Below are positions 1 to 13,525 of a stretch of 64,000 nt of DNA, in pieces. The translations under genes and the position numbers were made by a program. The stretch's first letter is position 1, and every line of letters begins with the position of its first letter. Under the pieces are notes generated by a model. The model saw only the letters and a program-made list of their open reading frames with translations. It searched no databases and was not told the DNA's origin. This DNA comes from Corynebacterium simulans (lineage in GTDB: Bacteria; Actinomycetota; Actinomycetes; Mycobacteriales; Mycobacteriaceae). The stretch is taken from contig NZ_CP014634.1 in the NCBI RefSeq assembly GCF_001586215.1, positions 1,612,001 to 1,676,000 of the forward strand, read 5' to 3'.

Positions 1-2
1 GC

Positions 3-182
3 GGCATCGGCATGTTCGTGGCGGCCGGCGCTACCGAAAGAATCCGCCAGCGGCGACGCAATGACTTCGCCGCCGAATACGTCGCCCCCCTCGTCGATGA
101 GGCCGTCCGCCTTGGGTATACGCGCGAGCAATTACAAGAACTTGTCCACCGTGTCGCAGAAAGCAGAGGACTCTACTCATGA
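3..182 (+). CDS. GntR-family regulator, C-terminal end (partial)
   Basis: The open frame enters from the left edge and encodes 59 residues. It begins GIGMFVAAGA, the end of the winged-helix DNA-binding domain in YtrA-type GntR regulators. A short charged helical tail (RIRQRRR, then LVDEAVRLGYTREQL) follows, which is the small effector/dimerisation tail of that subfamily. Its TGA overlaps the ATG of the next ATP-binding-protein gene (ATGA), so it is translationally coupled to the ABC operon and probably represses it. The N-terminus lies outside the window. Subfamily assignment is inferred from the short tail and the context. Confidence 0.8.
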   Translation, partial: GIGMFVAAGATERIRQRRRNDFAAEYVAPLVDEAVRLGYTREQLQELVHRVAESRGLYS

Positions 183-1069
183 CCGCACACACCGCACACA
201 CCGCGAACCCCGCAAACGCTGCAATTACTGCAAACACCGTTGCAACCGCGCAGGGTGTTTCCAAGTCTTTCTCCCGCAAGACCGTCCTGGACGGCGTCAA
301 TATTCAGCTAGCGGAAGGCCGCATCTACGGGCTCGTTGGCCGCAACGGCACAGGCAAGTCCACGCTGCTTTCGCTGCTAGCCGGGCAGGCGCGTTACAAG
401 GGAAAAATTGAGGTCTTCGGACAAGCGCCTTTCGATAACGCCGAGGTGATGGATCAGGTGGTTTTCGCTGGCGTGGACACCACCTACCCGCGTTCCTGGA
501 AGTTTGGCGCGATTGTGAAGGTTGCAGCCCAGCGCTACCCCCACTGGCAGCAGGAGGTGGCGGAGCATCTCACCGAGGTCTTCAGCCTCGATCTGAGCAC
601 GCGCCATGGCTCGGCTTCCCGCGGCCAGCGTTCCATGCTGGCCATTGTCATTGCTCTTGCGGCGCGTGCGCCGCTAACTCTGCTGGATGAGCCTTACCTG
701 GGTCTCGATGCCTATAACCATGAGGCCTTCTATCGTGAGCTCCTCGCTGAGCTGGAGGCCCATCCGCGCACGGTGGTGTTGGCGACCCACGATCTGCACG
801 CAACTTCGCAAGTGGTCGACAGCTACCTAGTGCTGCGCGACGGCGTTGTCCGCACTTTTGATGCCGCTCTGCTTGACGACGCCCTCGTTGAAGTCACCGT
901 TACCGGGTCCCTACCCGCAGAGCTGGAAGAGGCGGCGCTCGTTAAGGAGACCGTAGGTGGCAATACCCGCGTCATCGTGGAGCGCGGCGTCGCCCAAGGC
1001 AAGCCGGTCAACTTGGAAGATGCAGTGAAGCTCGCGATGGGAGGGCTCGATGTTAAAACCCATGTTTAG
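179..1069 (+). CDS. ABC transporter ATP-binding protein
   Basis: 296 residues. Walker A is GRNGTGKST (about residue 54), the signature is SRGQRS, Walker B is LTLLDEPYLGLD and the switch histidine is in ATHDLH. The first 25 residues are an Ala/Thr-rich run (HTAHTANPANAAITANT) absent from the paralogue at 1985, so the true start may be further in; the ATGA overlap with the regulator favours this one. The C-terminal 80 residues lack motifs. It should energise the membrane protein encoded next, whose start overlaps by 20 nt. GntR-linked systems of this shape usually export peptide antibiotics or act in stress responses; the substrate cannot be read from sequence. Confidence 0.9.
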   Translation: MTAHTAHTANPANAAITANTVATAQGVSKSFSRKTVLDGVNIQLAEGRIYGLVGRNGTGKSTLLSLLAGQARYKGKIEVFGQAPFDNAEVMDQVVFAGVDTTYPRSWKFGAIVKVAAQRYPHWQQEVAEHLTEVFSLDLSTRHGSASRGQRSMLAIVIALAARAPLTLLDEPYLGLDAYNHEAFYRELLAELEAHPRTVVLATHDLHATSQVVDSYLVLRDGVVRTFDAALLDDALVEVTVTGSLPAELEEAALVKETVGGNTRVIVERGVAQGKPVNLEDAVKLAMGGLDVKTHV

Positions 1070-1988
1070 CCTGTTTTGGCACCACATCACCGACTATTGG
1101 TGGCGCTGTCTCGCCGCGGTGGTACTGATTGTAGTTTTTTCCTCGGCGCGGTTCTGGACAGACTTCCCCCTAGTTTCGCAGGTTATGTACTCGTGCTTGG
1201 GTCTCAATTTGGCCGTTGCACTCTTGGTCCCTTTTCCGGCATTCAAGGCCTTTGGCTACCGGCGCGCGGATTTCCTTCGTTTGAATATTCCCCTCGCGGT
1301 GCTCGTGGTCGGAGTCATTGCCGTGTTCAATATTGGTGTTATCCCACTGCCGCAAGCGCTGGGAATCACCGGGCTAGTCGCACTTTTCGTCGTTTGGTAT
1401 TTATACAAGCAAATCCGTGATAAAGATCGTGAGCGCAAGCGCACCGCCGTTAAAGATTCGAAGGGCTCGCGGTGGAAAGTCATACTATCCACTGCCGTCA
1501 TCGTTGGCGGCCTGCTCTTCGCTTGGCAGAAGTTGCTCCCCGGCGTATTCCCTTCAGTGAGGGATCCATTTATTTGGGCAATTCCCGTCCTCTTTGGCGC
1601 CCTTGGTAGCAGCTGGCTCTTTGGCGACGACCTTTACATGTGGCAGGCATTCGGGCGCACGCGCCGCTCCTGGCGCCGCCACAACCTAGGCACGGGCTTG
1701 CTCGGTTTGGTGTGCGTGCTTGCACTAAGTGGGCTGCTTGCGCCCGCGGATCTCTTCGTGAATGTAGGACTTTATGTCCTGTTCTTTGTGTTGTGCAATG
1801 CGAGTTTGTGGTTGGGCCTCGTTGGAGTGATAGGAGGAATGAGCCTTCTCGGGTTTATTCGGGGCGTGGAAATGTCGCAGCCTACCGGCGCGATCGTATG
1901 CGTAGTCTGCATCGTCCTTGTTTTGCCCGTTCATTACTTTTACCCGCTGTACGCAAATACCCAACGTATCCCGGAGTGGTCGAAATGA
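1050..1988 (+). CDS. ABC transporter membrane protein, multi-pass
   Basis: 312 residues with about eight or nine hydrophobic segments and a basic cytoplasmic loop (KQIRDKDRERKR, near residue 125). It overlaps the upstream ATPase gene by 20 nt and its TGA overlaps the ATG of the next ATPase gene. That coupling makes it the permease partner of the 179-1069 ATPase. No conserved permease family motif is recognisable, as is usual for membrane subunits next to YtrA-type regulators. Substrate unknown. Confidence 0.75.
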   Translation: MLKPMFSLFWHHITDYWWRCLAAVVLIVVFSSARFWTDFPLVSQVMYSCLGLNLAVALLVPFPAFKAFGYRRADFLRLNIPLAVLVVGVIAVFNIGVIPLPQALGITGLVALFVVWYLYKQIRDKDRERKRTAVKDSKGSRWKVILSTAVIVGGLLFAWQKLLPGVFPSVRDPFIWAIPVLFGALGSSWLFGDDLYMWQAFGRTRRSWRRHNLGTGLLGLVCVLALSGLLAPADLFVNVGLYVLFFVLCNASLWLGLVGVIGGMSLLGFIRGVEMSQPTGAIVCVVCIVLVLPVHYFYPLYANTQRIPEWSK

Positions 1989-2821
1989 TTAAAGCCGAAA
2001 ACCTAGCTATGCAAAATGCTCCGGCGCTGTCTTTCGCGCTCGAAGATAACCTGACCCACGGCCTGGTGGGTCCCAATGGAGTGGGCAAGACGACGCTGCT
2101 GCGCATGATCGCAGGCCAGCTCAAGTCGGAGGGGTTGAAAGTCTTTGGGGAGCGTCCCTTTGACAACCAGAAGATCATGGATCGCATCATCCTGATGGGC
2201 ATTGATAACCCGCTTTTCGATGGCTGGAACGTAGACAAGCTCTTCCGCATTGGCAAGGCGCGGTGGAAGACCTGGAACCAGGAGCGGGCTGAAGAGCTTG
2301 CCGCGCAATTTGCGCTCCCGAAGAAGAACTACTCCGGCTTGTCCCGCGGCCAGAAGTCCGCGATGGGTTTTATCTTCGCCGTAGCTTCCGGCTGCGAGTT
2401 GATGCTGCTGGATGAGCCCTACCTGGGCCTCGACGTCGATAAGCGGCAGCGCTTTCTTGAGGTCCTCCGGGAGGAACAGGGCAAACGCACGATTGTGGTG
2501 TCCACCCATCATCTCGATGAGATTGAGGGCTACCTCGACACGGTGCTTTTGCTTGGCGAAGCACCCTTGTCTGGCCCCATTGAAAGCCTCGTCGACTGCA
2601 TCGTGGCGGTGACGGGCCCTGCGGAACAAGTAGATAGGGCACTGGGGCGCCTACAGTTGCCGGTATTGGCCCGCCATTCCTCGGTCCACGCAGAGCGTGT
2701 GCTTATCGACGCCCGCCCCAACTTCGCCGAGTGCGTCTTCGATCAGGCGGCAGAATTCGGGCTACGCGCGCAGGAAGTCACCCTGGAAGAGGCGGTGTTG
2801 GCGCTAGGAGGTGCACAATGA
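1985..2821 (+). CDS. ABC transporter ATP-binding protein (second pair)
   Basis: 278 residues from the ATG that overlaps the stop of the preceding gene; the longer open frame upstream is only read-through over that gene. Walker A is GPNGVGKTT, the signature is SRGQKSAMGF and Walker B is LMLLDEPYLGLDVDK, with STHHLDE as switch. The DEPYLGLD motif is shared exactly with the first ATPase, which suggests tandem duplication of an ATPase/permease pair. Its own permease is the next gene, joined by another ATGA overlap. Confidence 0.9.
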   Translation: MIKAENLAMQNAPALSFALEDNLTHGLVGPNGVGKTTLLRMIAGQLKSEGLKVFGERPFDNQKIMDRIILMGIDNPLFDGWNVDKLFRIGKARWKTWNQERAEELAAQFALPKKNYSGLSRGQKSAMGFIFAVASGCELMLLDEPYLGLDVDKRQRFLEVLREEQGKRTIVVSTHHLDEIEGYLDTVLLLGEAPLSGPIESLVDCIVAVTGPAEQVDRALGRLQLPVLARHSSVHAERVLIDARPNFAECVFDQAAEFGLRAQEVTLEEAVLALGGAQ

Positions 2822-3819
2822 AACTCTTCTTCGGCACGCTGAATTGGGGAAACTCGCTGCTGTCGATTTTCTTGCTTTGTGGGTTCTTCCTGGCGGGAGG
2901 CGCCGACAATGCGTTTATTGCGAGTTTCGTGTTCGTCGGTCTGTGGGCCGGTATTTTTACTGCCGGCCCGCAAGGAATCAAAGCGCAGCCATTAGGGCTT
3001 AACACAGCCACTAAAACTCGATACGGGCGCATCGCAGCGCTCTTGCCAGCTGTGATTGCTGGCATTTTGGCCATCTATCTGCGTTGGTGGATTGCTCTCG
3101 CTATCACGGTGCTAATCCTCGCGTGGAAGCTGATCTGTTGGAAGGCCAAAGCCAAAACCATGACGGTCGAAGACCTTCTAGCGGATACTCCAGGCAATGA
3201 TAGCTTTGGACGCTTCCCGGCAAGCCTTGAAGGTCAGCTGGTCTACCGCCCGTTGGTTCGCGGTTGGTTCATCGGCTGGGTGGTCCTGTGTATCGCAGCG
3301 GTGGCGAACGCCTTCATCAGCAACACATGGCCTGAGAACGGACCGAATATCGGAAACATGCTGATGACAATAGCCGTCTTGGCCATGACGACAACTTTTG
3401 TGCAACACCTAGATTCTTTGGCCAACTTCGTCACGCTTGGTGGCAGCCAAAGTACATGGGCGCGACATGTCATCATCGCAAGCTTGGTCAGTCCGGCGGC
3501 GAGCCTCCTTGGCGTTGGGCTTAGCTGGCTAATTGTGGGTAAACCTATTTGGCTCATTGCAGTATTCGGCTTCCTGGTGCCCGCACTCGTTGTCTCACTT
3601 GAATTGTGTTCGTGGAAGACCGTCTACATGCCGGTGCTGATTGCCGCTGCAACGGCAGCCATCTTCGTGTTGCGAATGAAGGAGATGCTCGACGGGTTGC
3701 CAATGATGCTCGCGGCGGCCGTTACGTACGTGCTGTGGGCGTTGCTGCTGCCCGCCAACGTGCGACGGGTGAATCCATACGCCTCAGGCCTTAAAAAATG
3801 GCTAGGTATTAAGGCCTAA
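2818..3819 (+). CDS. ABC transporter membrane protein, multi-pass (second pair)
   Basis: 333 residues beginning MKLFFGTLNWGNS at an ATG that overlaps the previous stop. There are about nine hydrophobic segments and a central soluble stretch (TMTVEDLLADTPGNDS, near residue 115). It closes the GntR-ATPase-permease-ATPase-permease operon. The two permeases are not obviously alike in sequence although the ATPases are. Substrate unknown. Confidence 0.75.
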   Translation: MKLFFGTLNWGNSLLSIFLLCGFFLAGGADNAFIASFVFVGLWAGIFTAGPQGIKAQPLGLNTATKTRYGRIAALLPAVIAGILAIYLRWWIALAITVLILAWKLICWKAKAKTMTVEDLLADTPGNDSFGRFPASLEGQLVYRPLVRGWFIGWVVLCIAAVANAFISNTWPENGPNIGNMLMTIAVLAMTTTFVQHLDSLANFVTLGGSQSTWARHVIIASLVSPAASLLGVGLSWLIVGKPIWLIAVFGFLVPALVVSLELCSWKTVYMPVLIAAATAAIFVLRMKEMLDGLPMMLAAAVTYVLWALLLPANVRRVNPYASGLKKWLGIKA

Positions 3820-3945
3820 AAAGTTGGATTTACCAGCAGATTTGTAAAGTTTCAAAGTGATGTGTAGCTTTATGTGAGTCAGCGCGACCGACAGCGCCCC
3901 ACAGTGACACAGTGACTGGCTGAAGCGGCGATAGGAAAACAGGCC

Positions 3946-3974
3946 CTGACAAAAACAAATTTTTTGCTCATGAT
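3946..3974 (+). promoter_or_regulatory. candidate rRNA operon promoter
   Basis: CTGACA and CATGAT are separated by 17 nt and stand about 410 nt before 16S, in the gap after the ABC operon. The spacer is A/T-rich, as in strong stable-RNA promoters. It is the best -35/-10 pair I could find by eye in this leader; further promoters in the T/G-rich stretch 4040-4380 are possible. Confidence 0.45.
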
Positions 3975-4017
3975 GAGCCGCCACCATTCAAATGGTGTCC
4001 GTTCGTTGTGTGGCGAT

Positions 4018-4042
4018 GATGTCTGAGAACTCAATAGTGTGC
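4018..4042 (+). promoter_or_regulatory. rRNA leader antitermination (boxA-type) element
   Basis: The leader contains TCTGAGAACTCAATAGTGTG. Actinobacterial rRNA leaders typically carry TTTGAGAACTCAATAGTGTG at this place, the NusB/S10-dependent antitermination region. A second, diverged copy (TGTGAGAACTGTATAGTGG) sits in the 16S-23S spacer at 6162-6180, the expected arrangement for re-loading the complex before 23S. Confidence 0.7.
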
Positions 4043-4386
4043 CAATGTACTTTTTTCTGCATTGTGTGGTTGATTGTGATTGTGCTGGTCATTCTGGATG
4101 TTTGGCTGGTGTGGTGTGTGCCGGATCGGGCCTTGTGGGCGCGATTGTAAATAATTAAGTTTGTTTGGTATGCATTTTTAAGTCATGTTGGCTGCATTTT
4201 TGTGGTTTGACTGCCCCCTTTATTTTTGCCCCGTCGGGTTGGGGGTGGTTGTGATTTTTCTTTGTATAGTAATTTTTTGGATTTGCCAGCCTTATTGAGC
4301 ATTCATTGTGATGGGTGTTTGGTTGGTTTGTCTTTTTGTTAGGTTTGGGCTTTTCACGGCCTGATTTTTTGGCTTTGTGCTGAAAT

Positions 4387-9395
<5,009 letters not shown>

Positions 9396-9496
9396 ACGTG
9401 CAACACACAAACAAACAAAAAAGATGATTACGTCATGCACGCGTCCACTATGCAGTATCTGACACAACACTTAAAAGGGCAACACAGCCCCGAAAG

Positions 9497-9617
9497 TTTG
9501 TCGGTGGTTAATAGCGGCAGGGAAACGCCCGGACCCATTCCGAACCCGGAAGCTAAGCCTGCCCGCGCTGATGGTACTGCAACCGGGAGGTTGTGGGAGA
9601 GTAAGTTACCGCCGACA
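9497..9617 (+). rRNA. rrf: 5S ribosomal RNA
   Basis: A 121-nt molecule starting GTTTGTCGGTGG and ending CCGCCGACAT. It has the conserved loop blocks CCCATTCCGAACCCGGAAG and a terminal helix between its first and last ten bases. It lies about 100 nt after 23S and completes the operon. Confidence 0.95.
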
Positions 9618-9647
9618 TAAAACAATAAACACATAACTCAATACACA

Positions 9648-9700
9648 AAGAAGGAAGGCAAGCAACCAAACATGCTGGTTGCTTCCCTTCCTTCTTTTTC
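9648..9700 (+). terminator. rRNA operon terminator
   Basis: A long purine-rich arm (AAGAAGGAAGGCAAGCAACC) pairs with its complement 8 nt later and runs directly into TTTTT. It is a strong intrinsic terminator 30 nt past 5S. Confidence 0.92.
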
Positions 9701-9780
9701 GTTTTCTACTATTGAACCAACACCAGCCAGCCAACGGCTATCGGCACGACGTTCCCCTTCGCCTTATCGTTGGCCAACCT

Positions 9781-9842
9781 GCATTCGAACCACCCAACCA
9801 GCCCACAACGCCCGGTTTCGGCAGCTTCGATGGTCCGAATGC
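9781..9842. repeat. inverted-repeat element, copy 1
   Basis: GCATTCGAACCACC at the left is mirrored by GATGGTCCGAATGC at the right (12 of 14 positions complementary), bracketing about 34 nt. The same arm sequences recur 214 bp later in copy 2. Not followed by a T-run, so not a simple terminator. Confidence 0.55.
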
Positions 9843-9994
9843 AGCTTTGTTCACCATATGAACTATCCCAGGCAACTGCGATGTTCATTGTCGCAGCGTT
9901 GGAAAGCAATCAGGGCCTTCCTTTCTCATTGTCACTGTGCCTAAAACAGTGTGAATTAGACATTGGTTCGTGCGCGGATGAGGAGTTGGGATCA

Positions 9995-10056
9995 GCATTC
10001 GAACCATCGAGGAGCGTTGGGAGTACTAGATTTTATGGCTTCGATGGGTCGAATGC
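9995..10056. repeat. inverted-repeat element, copy 2
   Basis: GCATTCGAACCATCGA is mirrored by TCGATGGGTCGAATGC (15 of 16 complementary), with about 30 nt between. Same overall length (62 nt) and arms as copy 1, but the interior differs. A lone half-arm, TCGATGGTT, follows at about 10091. Confidence 0.6.
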
Positions 10057-10861
10057 AGGTCCTGTCCGCTTCTGAGTTTACATGCGGCTTTCGATGGTTG
10101 ATTAGGATTGGGCCCCGCTTGGTTAATGCCGATGAGATATTCCCCAAGGCCGCTAACTCTGGAGAAGCTCTATACATCATCTTTCGTCGCCTAACTCTGA
10201 CGGCGCTTGGGCAATCAACCTGGTTGTTATCGGCCTTGGATCAGAGAATCCATGATTGGAGATCTTGTGTTCGCAGGGTACTTGCTGCGTCAATGATTCA
10301 CTCAATCCGCAACGGTTTTCCAATTGTGCTCCTGTTTGTACACCAAGTTTTGGCCCGTTTCCCTTAGTAAGGCTCAATCCCTGCGTCTTTGCATGTCGTT
10401 TAGATTGCTTTTTCGTTGTTCGGTTAGTCGAGACGCTTTCCGTGAGTAGTCCCATTCTGAGCCGGATGGTAATTGCGATTATAAATTTGCATAGCTGTGC
10501 AATTGGTGCTTGTCCGGCTTGTGAATGTGCAGGTAGAGACAGTTTCACTGATAGCGGCGCCAGCCCGGACTGACCTTTTGCCCGTGGGCGACGGTGTTGG
10601 CGCCTGTTCCACTTCGCCGTCCTTAGTCTCGGTTTAAGGCACAGTTTCGAAAAGCTTCCTACGGATGGAACGCATGAAAGTAGACATTCCACCGCCGATT
10701 TCTTTATTGCGATTGCAGCCGCGGACCGTTTCATCCTTGGGTGGCGGCGACGAGTGGGGGCACGGAGTTGCTATGGGCCTCACGGCGCCTGGGACTGCCC
10801 CTGTTTGGTAGACACCTGATATTCAGCCCGGTTGGGTTGGGAAGAAAGGTAATCTACCACC

Positions 10862-11161
10862 ATGCCTAGGTACTCCGAACAGTTCAAACGTGATGCTTTA
10901 GCCCTCTACGAAAACAATGAGGACCTCTCACTTCACACGGCTTCAGCAGAGCTAGGAATCAATCGCTCCTCACTTTATTCCTGGCTTCAGCAGTACGGCA
11001 CCGGCAAACGTGCCCACTCGAAAAACATGCGTGATAAAGCTCAGGTGACGACTGATTCTGAGCGGATCCGCCAGCTAGAAAACGAAAACACAAAGCTGCG
11101 CGAAGAACGCGACATCCTGCGCAAGGCCGCGAAGTATTTTGCCGAAGAGACACGCTGGTAA
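10862..11161 (+). CDS. IS3-family transposase OrfA
   Basis: 99 residues. The N-terminal helix-turn-helix of the transposase_8 type is plain (MPRYSEQFKRDALALYEN, then SAELGINRSSLYSWLQQYG). A leucine-zipper-like coiled coil follows (RIRQLENENTKLREERDILRK). It binds the IS ends and regulates transposition. The slippage stretch TATTTTGCC at 11135-11143 lies just before its stop, where a -1 shift would fuse it to OrfB. Confidence 0.92.
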   Translation: MPRYSEQFKRDALALYENNEDLSLHTASAELGINRSSLYSWLQQYGTGKRAHSKNMRDKAQVTTDSERIRQLENENTKLREERDILRKAAKYFAEETRW

Positions 11162-12054
11162 TCCGCTTCCAGTTTGTCTATGACTACCGAACCGAGTACT
11201 CGGTCAAGCGGATGTGCCACGTGTTAAAGCTCAATCGCTCTTCGTTCTACAAATGGCTCAACACCCGCGCAAAACGCAGGTTAAAGATATGTTCCGATGC
11301 CCTTATTGGTGCAAGAATCAAGGCCATCTTTGATGATGAGAACGGGCTTTATGGTGCTAAACGCATCGCTGCAAGCCTCAACGACGATACGGACTTCGGC
11401 CCGATCAACCATAAGAAGGTTGCGCGCATCATGAAATCCATGGGGCTAAAAGGCTTTAGCAAACGGCGTCGATGCATCACCACCCGGCGCAAGCCTGGTC
11501 ACCGTGTCATGCCAGATTTAGTAGGCCGTACATTCACCGCTGACGAGCCGAACCGTGTTTATGTAGGCGACATCACCTACCTGCCGTGTAAGGGCGGTAA
11601 GAACATGTACCTGGCCACGGTCATTGACACCTATTCACGAAAACTTGCAGGTTATGCACTCGCAGACCACATGCGTGTCTCACTGGTCATCGAGGCTTTG
11701 TCCCATGCCAGCACAGTCCGCGGAAGCCTTGACGGGGCTATTTTCCATTCTGATCATGGAAGTGTGTACACCTCACAGGCGTTTAGGGACCACTGCGCCC
11801 AACTTGGTGTACGCCAATCCATGGGCGCGGTGGGAACTAGTGCCGATAATGCCCTGGCAGAATCATTTAACGCCACCTTAAAACGTGAAGTGCTACGTGA
11901 TCGGAAAGTCTTTGATAATCCCATTATCTGCCGGCAGGAAGTCTTTCGATGGTGCATGCGCTACAACACCCGCAGACGGCACTCCTGGTGCAACCTTCTA
12001 GCCCCCAATGACTTCGAAGCACTCACATCAGCTACACTGACCCAAGCAGCATAG
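11140..12054 (+). CDS. IS3-family transposase OrfB (by -1 frameshift)
   Basis: Reading begins in the -1 frame after TTT at 11138-11140. The fused OrfAB would be about 397 residues, the usual IS3 transposase size. An HTH_21 region (RMCHVLKLNRSSFYKW) is followed by an rve integrase core with D in YVGDITYL, D in HSDHGSVY and E in AESFNATLKRE, the DDE triad. An internal ATG at 11212 would give only 280 residues. No in-frame stop interrupts it. Confidence 0.9.
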   Translation, partial: CRRDTLVIRFQFVYDYRTEYSVKRMCHVLKLNRSSFYKWLNTRAKRRLKICSDALIGARIKAIFDDENGLYGAKRIAASLNDDTDFGPINHKKVARIMKSMGLKGFSKRRRCITTRRKPGHRVMPDLVGRTFTADEPNRVYVGDITYLPCKGGKNMYLATVIDTYSRKLAGYALADHMRVSLVIEALSHASTVRGSLDGAIFHSDHGSVYTSQAFRDHCAQLGVRQSMGAVGTSADNALAESFNATLKREVLRDRKVFDNPIICRQEVFRWCMRYNTRRRHSWCNLLAPNDFEALTSATLTQAA

Positions 12055-12087
12055 CTAACCCCCGACGTGTCTACTTTCCGGGGGTCA

Positions 12088-12537
12088 GGCCCCCTTTTTA
12101 GTTTCGGGGGATTCCATCCGAACCGAGGTAAGTAGCCCTTTCAAGTTTTGTCGTTTCGTTTGCGTTGCGGCGGCTCTGCTTTCATCGTCCGCGGAGCGTT
12201 GTGTCTTAGTCGTTCGGGGTGACCTTAGGTCGCGGACTATAACTCCAAGTCTGTGGCTTGTTCGTGGTTGCTGTAACGGGTCGTGCTTGTTTGGTGGATC
12301 GCTCGCGTCTGGGGTGACTGCTTTCTGGTCGGGTCCAGGGCGCGATAGCGCGTGCACGAATGCTCTATCACGCCCTGTATTTTTAAGTGGGCGGGGCTTG
12401 GCTTTTGAGAGTTTGGAATGCGGGTTGGCGGTTTTTATTTCCTTTCTTTTTAGTGGGTTGGGCAAAAGATGAGTTTATGGAGTCTCGTGATTTTCCTGGT
12501 GAAAAGTTCGATGGGATCGACGAACGAATTAGAACAT
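12088..12537. other. non-coding flank of the IS, terminator-like hairpin
   Basis: About 450 nt with no supportable gene. At 12337-12378, AGGGCGCGATAG pairs with CTATCACGCCCT around a 16-18 nt loop and leads into GTATTTTT, a plausible intrinsic terminator with nothing obvious upstream to terminate. A 46-residue open frame starts at 12477 and runs antisense into the end of the next gene; I do not trust it. The region reads like the remains of an older gene disrupted before or during IS insertion. Confidence 0.45.
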
Positions 12538-13506
12538 TTATGGGTGAAGAAAATTATGGGCGACGAGTGGCAAATTTGAGGAGAATTCGCGAGGCTTACC
12601 CGACAGTGGATCGGTGAATGAGATATGCGTTGCGGTCAGATGCATTGGGACGCGCATATCCTCCGCGTCGGCGGGATAGATGACGGGGTATACAGGGTCG
12701 CCAAGGATGGGTACACCGGCTTGCCACATGTGGAGTCTTAGCTGATGGGTCTTACCCGTCTTTGGCTTGAGCGTGTAGCGAGCGAGTGGGGGTTGCTTGC
12801 CATGAATGTTTTCGTAAGCGGTGTTGTCCACAGCGGTCACACCGGCGAGGATGGTGATTGCGTTTACGGGGCCGTCCACAATGCGCCCTTGGATTTCGCC
12901 AGGGGTCTTTTCGATGCGTGACTCCCACACGGTTTCTGCCGCGACGTCGGAAAGCGGGGCGATAGCCTCGTAAGTCTTTTGCACACGCCTTTCCGCAAAT
13001 AGTGTCTGGTAGGCGCCGCGTACGTCCTTCGTCTTTGTAAAAACCAAGATTCCGGAAGTAAGTCGGTCGAGGCGATGTGCCGGTGAGAGTTCGTCGATTC
13101 CGGTCTTGCGGCGCATCTGAACAGTGGCCGTCTGGACGATGTGCTTCGCGCGCGGCATCGTTGCCATAAATGGCGGCTTGTCTACTACGAGCAGGTGCTT
13201 GTCTTCATAGATGATCGGGATGTCATAGGGCACCGGTGCTTCGGGCGCCGGCATGCGGTAGAAGTACACGTCAGTGTCGGTGCTGAGCATTGTTTCCGGG
13301 CGCAGGACCGTTTGGTCGCGCAGAACCACCTCATCGTTGTCGAAGCGCGTCTGGAGCGCCGCGGCGTCGTCAAGCGGACTGCGATGGCGCTGTGCTGTAA
13401 TCACTTCTTCCAAAAATGCCCAGGCTGTAATTGGTCCGGCTGGTACGCGCACCCTGGTCGGATTCAGACCATTTTTAATTGGCAATGGGCTGAACCCCTT
13501 GCGCAT
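12538..13506 (-). CDS. RluA-family 23S rRNA pseudouridine synthase
   Basis: 322 residues from the ATG at 13506 (MRKGFSPLPIKNGLNP); in-frame ATGs at 13527 and 13572 are alternatives. The core carries the RluA catalytic motif HRLDRLTSG with its essential aspartate. IYEDKHLLVVDKPP precedes it and LKPKTGKTHQLRLHMWQAGVPILGDPVY follows as two motif blocks in the expected order. An S4 domain is not obvious, as in RluA/RluC-lineage actinobacterial proteins. It isomerises uridines in rRNA or tRNA; the target site cannot be deduced. Its start region overlaps a divergent small ORF at 13526. Confidence 0.88.
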   Translation of the reverse strand: MRKGFSPLPIKNGLNPTRVRVPAGPITAWAFLEEVITAQRHRSPLDDAAALQTRFDNDEVVLRDQTVLRPETMLSTDTDVYFYRMPAPEAPVPYDIPIIYEDKHLLVVDKPPFMATMPRAKHIVQTATVQMRRKTGIDELSPAHRLDRLTSGILVFTKTKDVRGAYQTLFAERRVQKTYEAIAPLSDVAAETVWESRIEKTPGEIQGRIVDGPVNAITILAGVTAVDNTAYENIHGKQPPLARYTLKPKTGKTHQLRLHMWQAGVPILGDPVYPVIYPADAEDMRVPMHLTATHISFTDPLSGKPREFSSNLPLVAHNFLHP

Positions 13507-13525
13507 ATGTACTAGTCTGTTTCCC

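Larger units (their letters stand above)
9701..10795. other. gene-poor, probably decayed intergenic region
   Basis: About 1.1 kb between the rRNA terminator and the insertion sequence. Both strands have only short, overlapping open frames with no recognisable domain, no good ribosome binding site and biased composition; the longest (minus strand, 10177-10734) does not look like a real protein. Base use differs from the flanking genes and resembles degraded DNA. The only clear structure is a pair of related inverted repeats, listed separately. Confidence 0.55.
10796..12087 (+). mobile_element. IS3-family insertion sequence, complete
   Basis: A 1,292-bp element holding orfA and orfB in the overlapping -1 arrangement of the IS3 family. 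The left end TGCCCCTGTTTGGTAGACAC and the right end, read inward (TGACCCCCGGAAAGTAGACAC), form imperfect terminal inverted repeats that begin with the TG typical of the family. I cannot see a convincing target-site duplication, so it may be old or the flanks may have rearranged. Both reading frames are intact and the catalytic triad is present, so it may be mobile. Confidence 0.85.

Noticed and set aside
10177..10734. 185-codon open frame on the minus strand next to the IS
   Set aside because: Composition is Lys/Arg/Ser-rich with no domain, no ribosome binding site and a start inside degraded DNA; it looks like chance open frame.
12477..12617. 46-residue open frame (MESRDFPGEKFDGIDERI...)
   Set aside because: The residue use looks protein-like, but it overlaps the end of the pseudouridine synthase by 80 nt on the other strand and lacks a clear ribosome site. 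It could be the tail of a lost gene; not enough to annotate.
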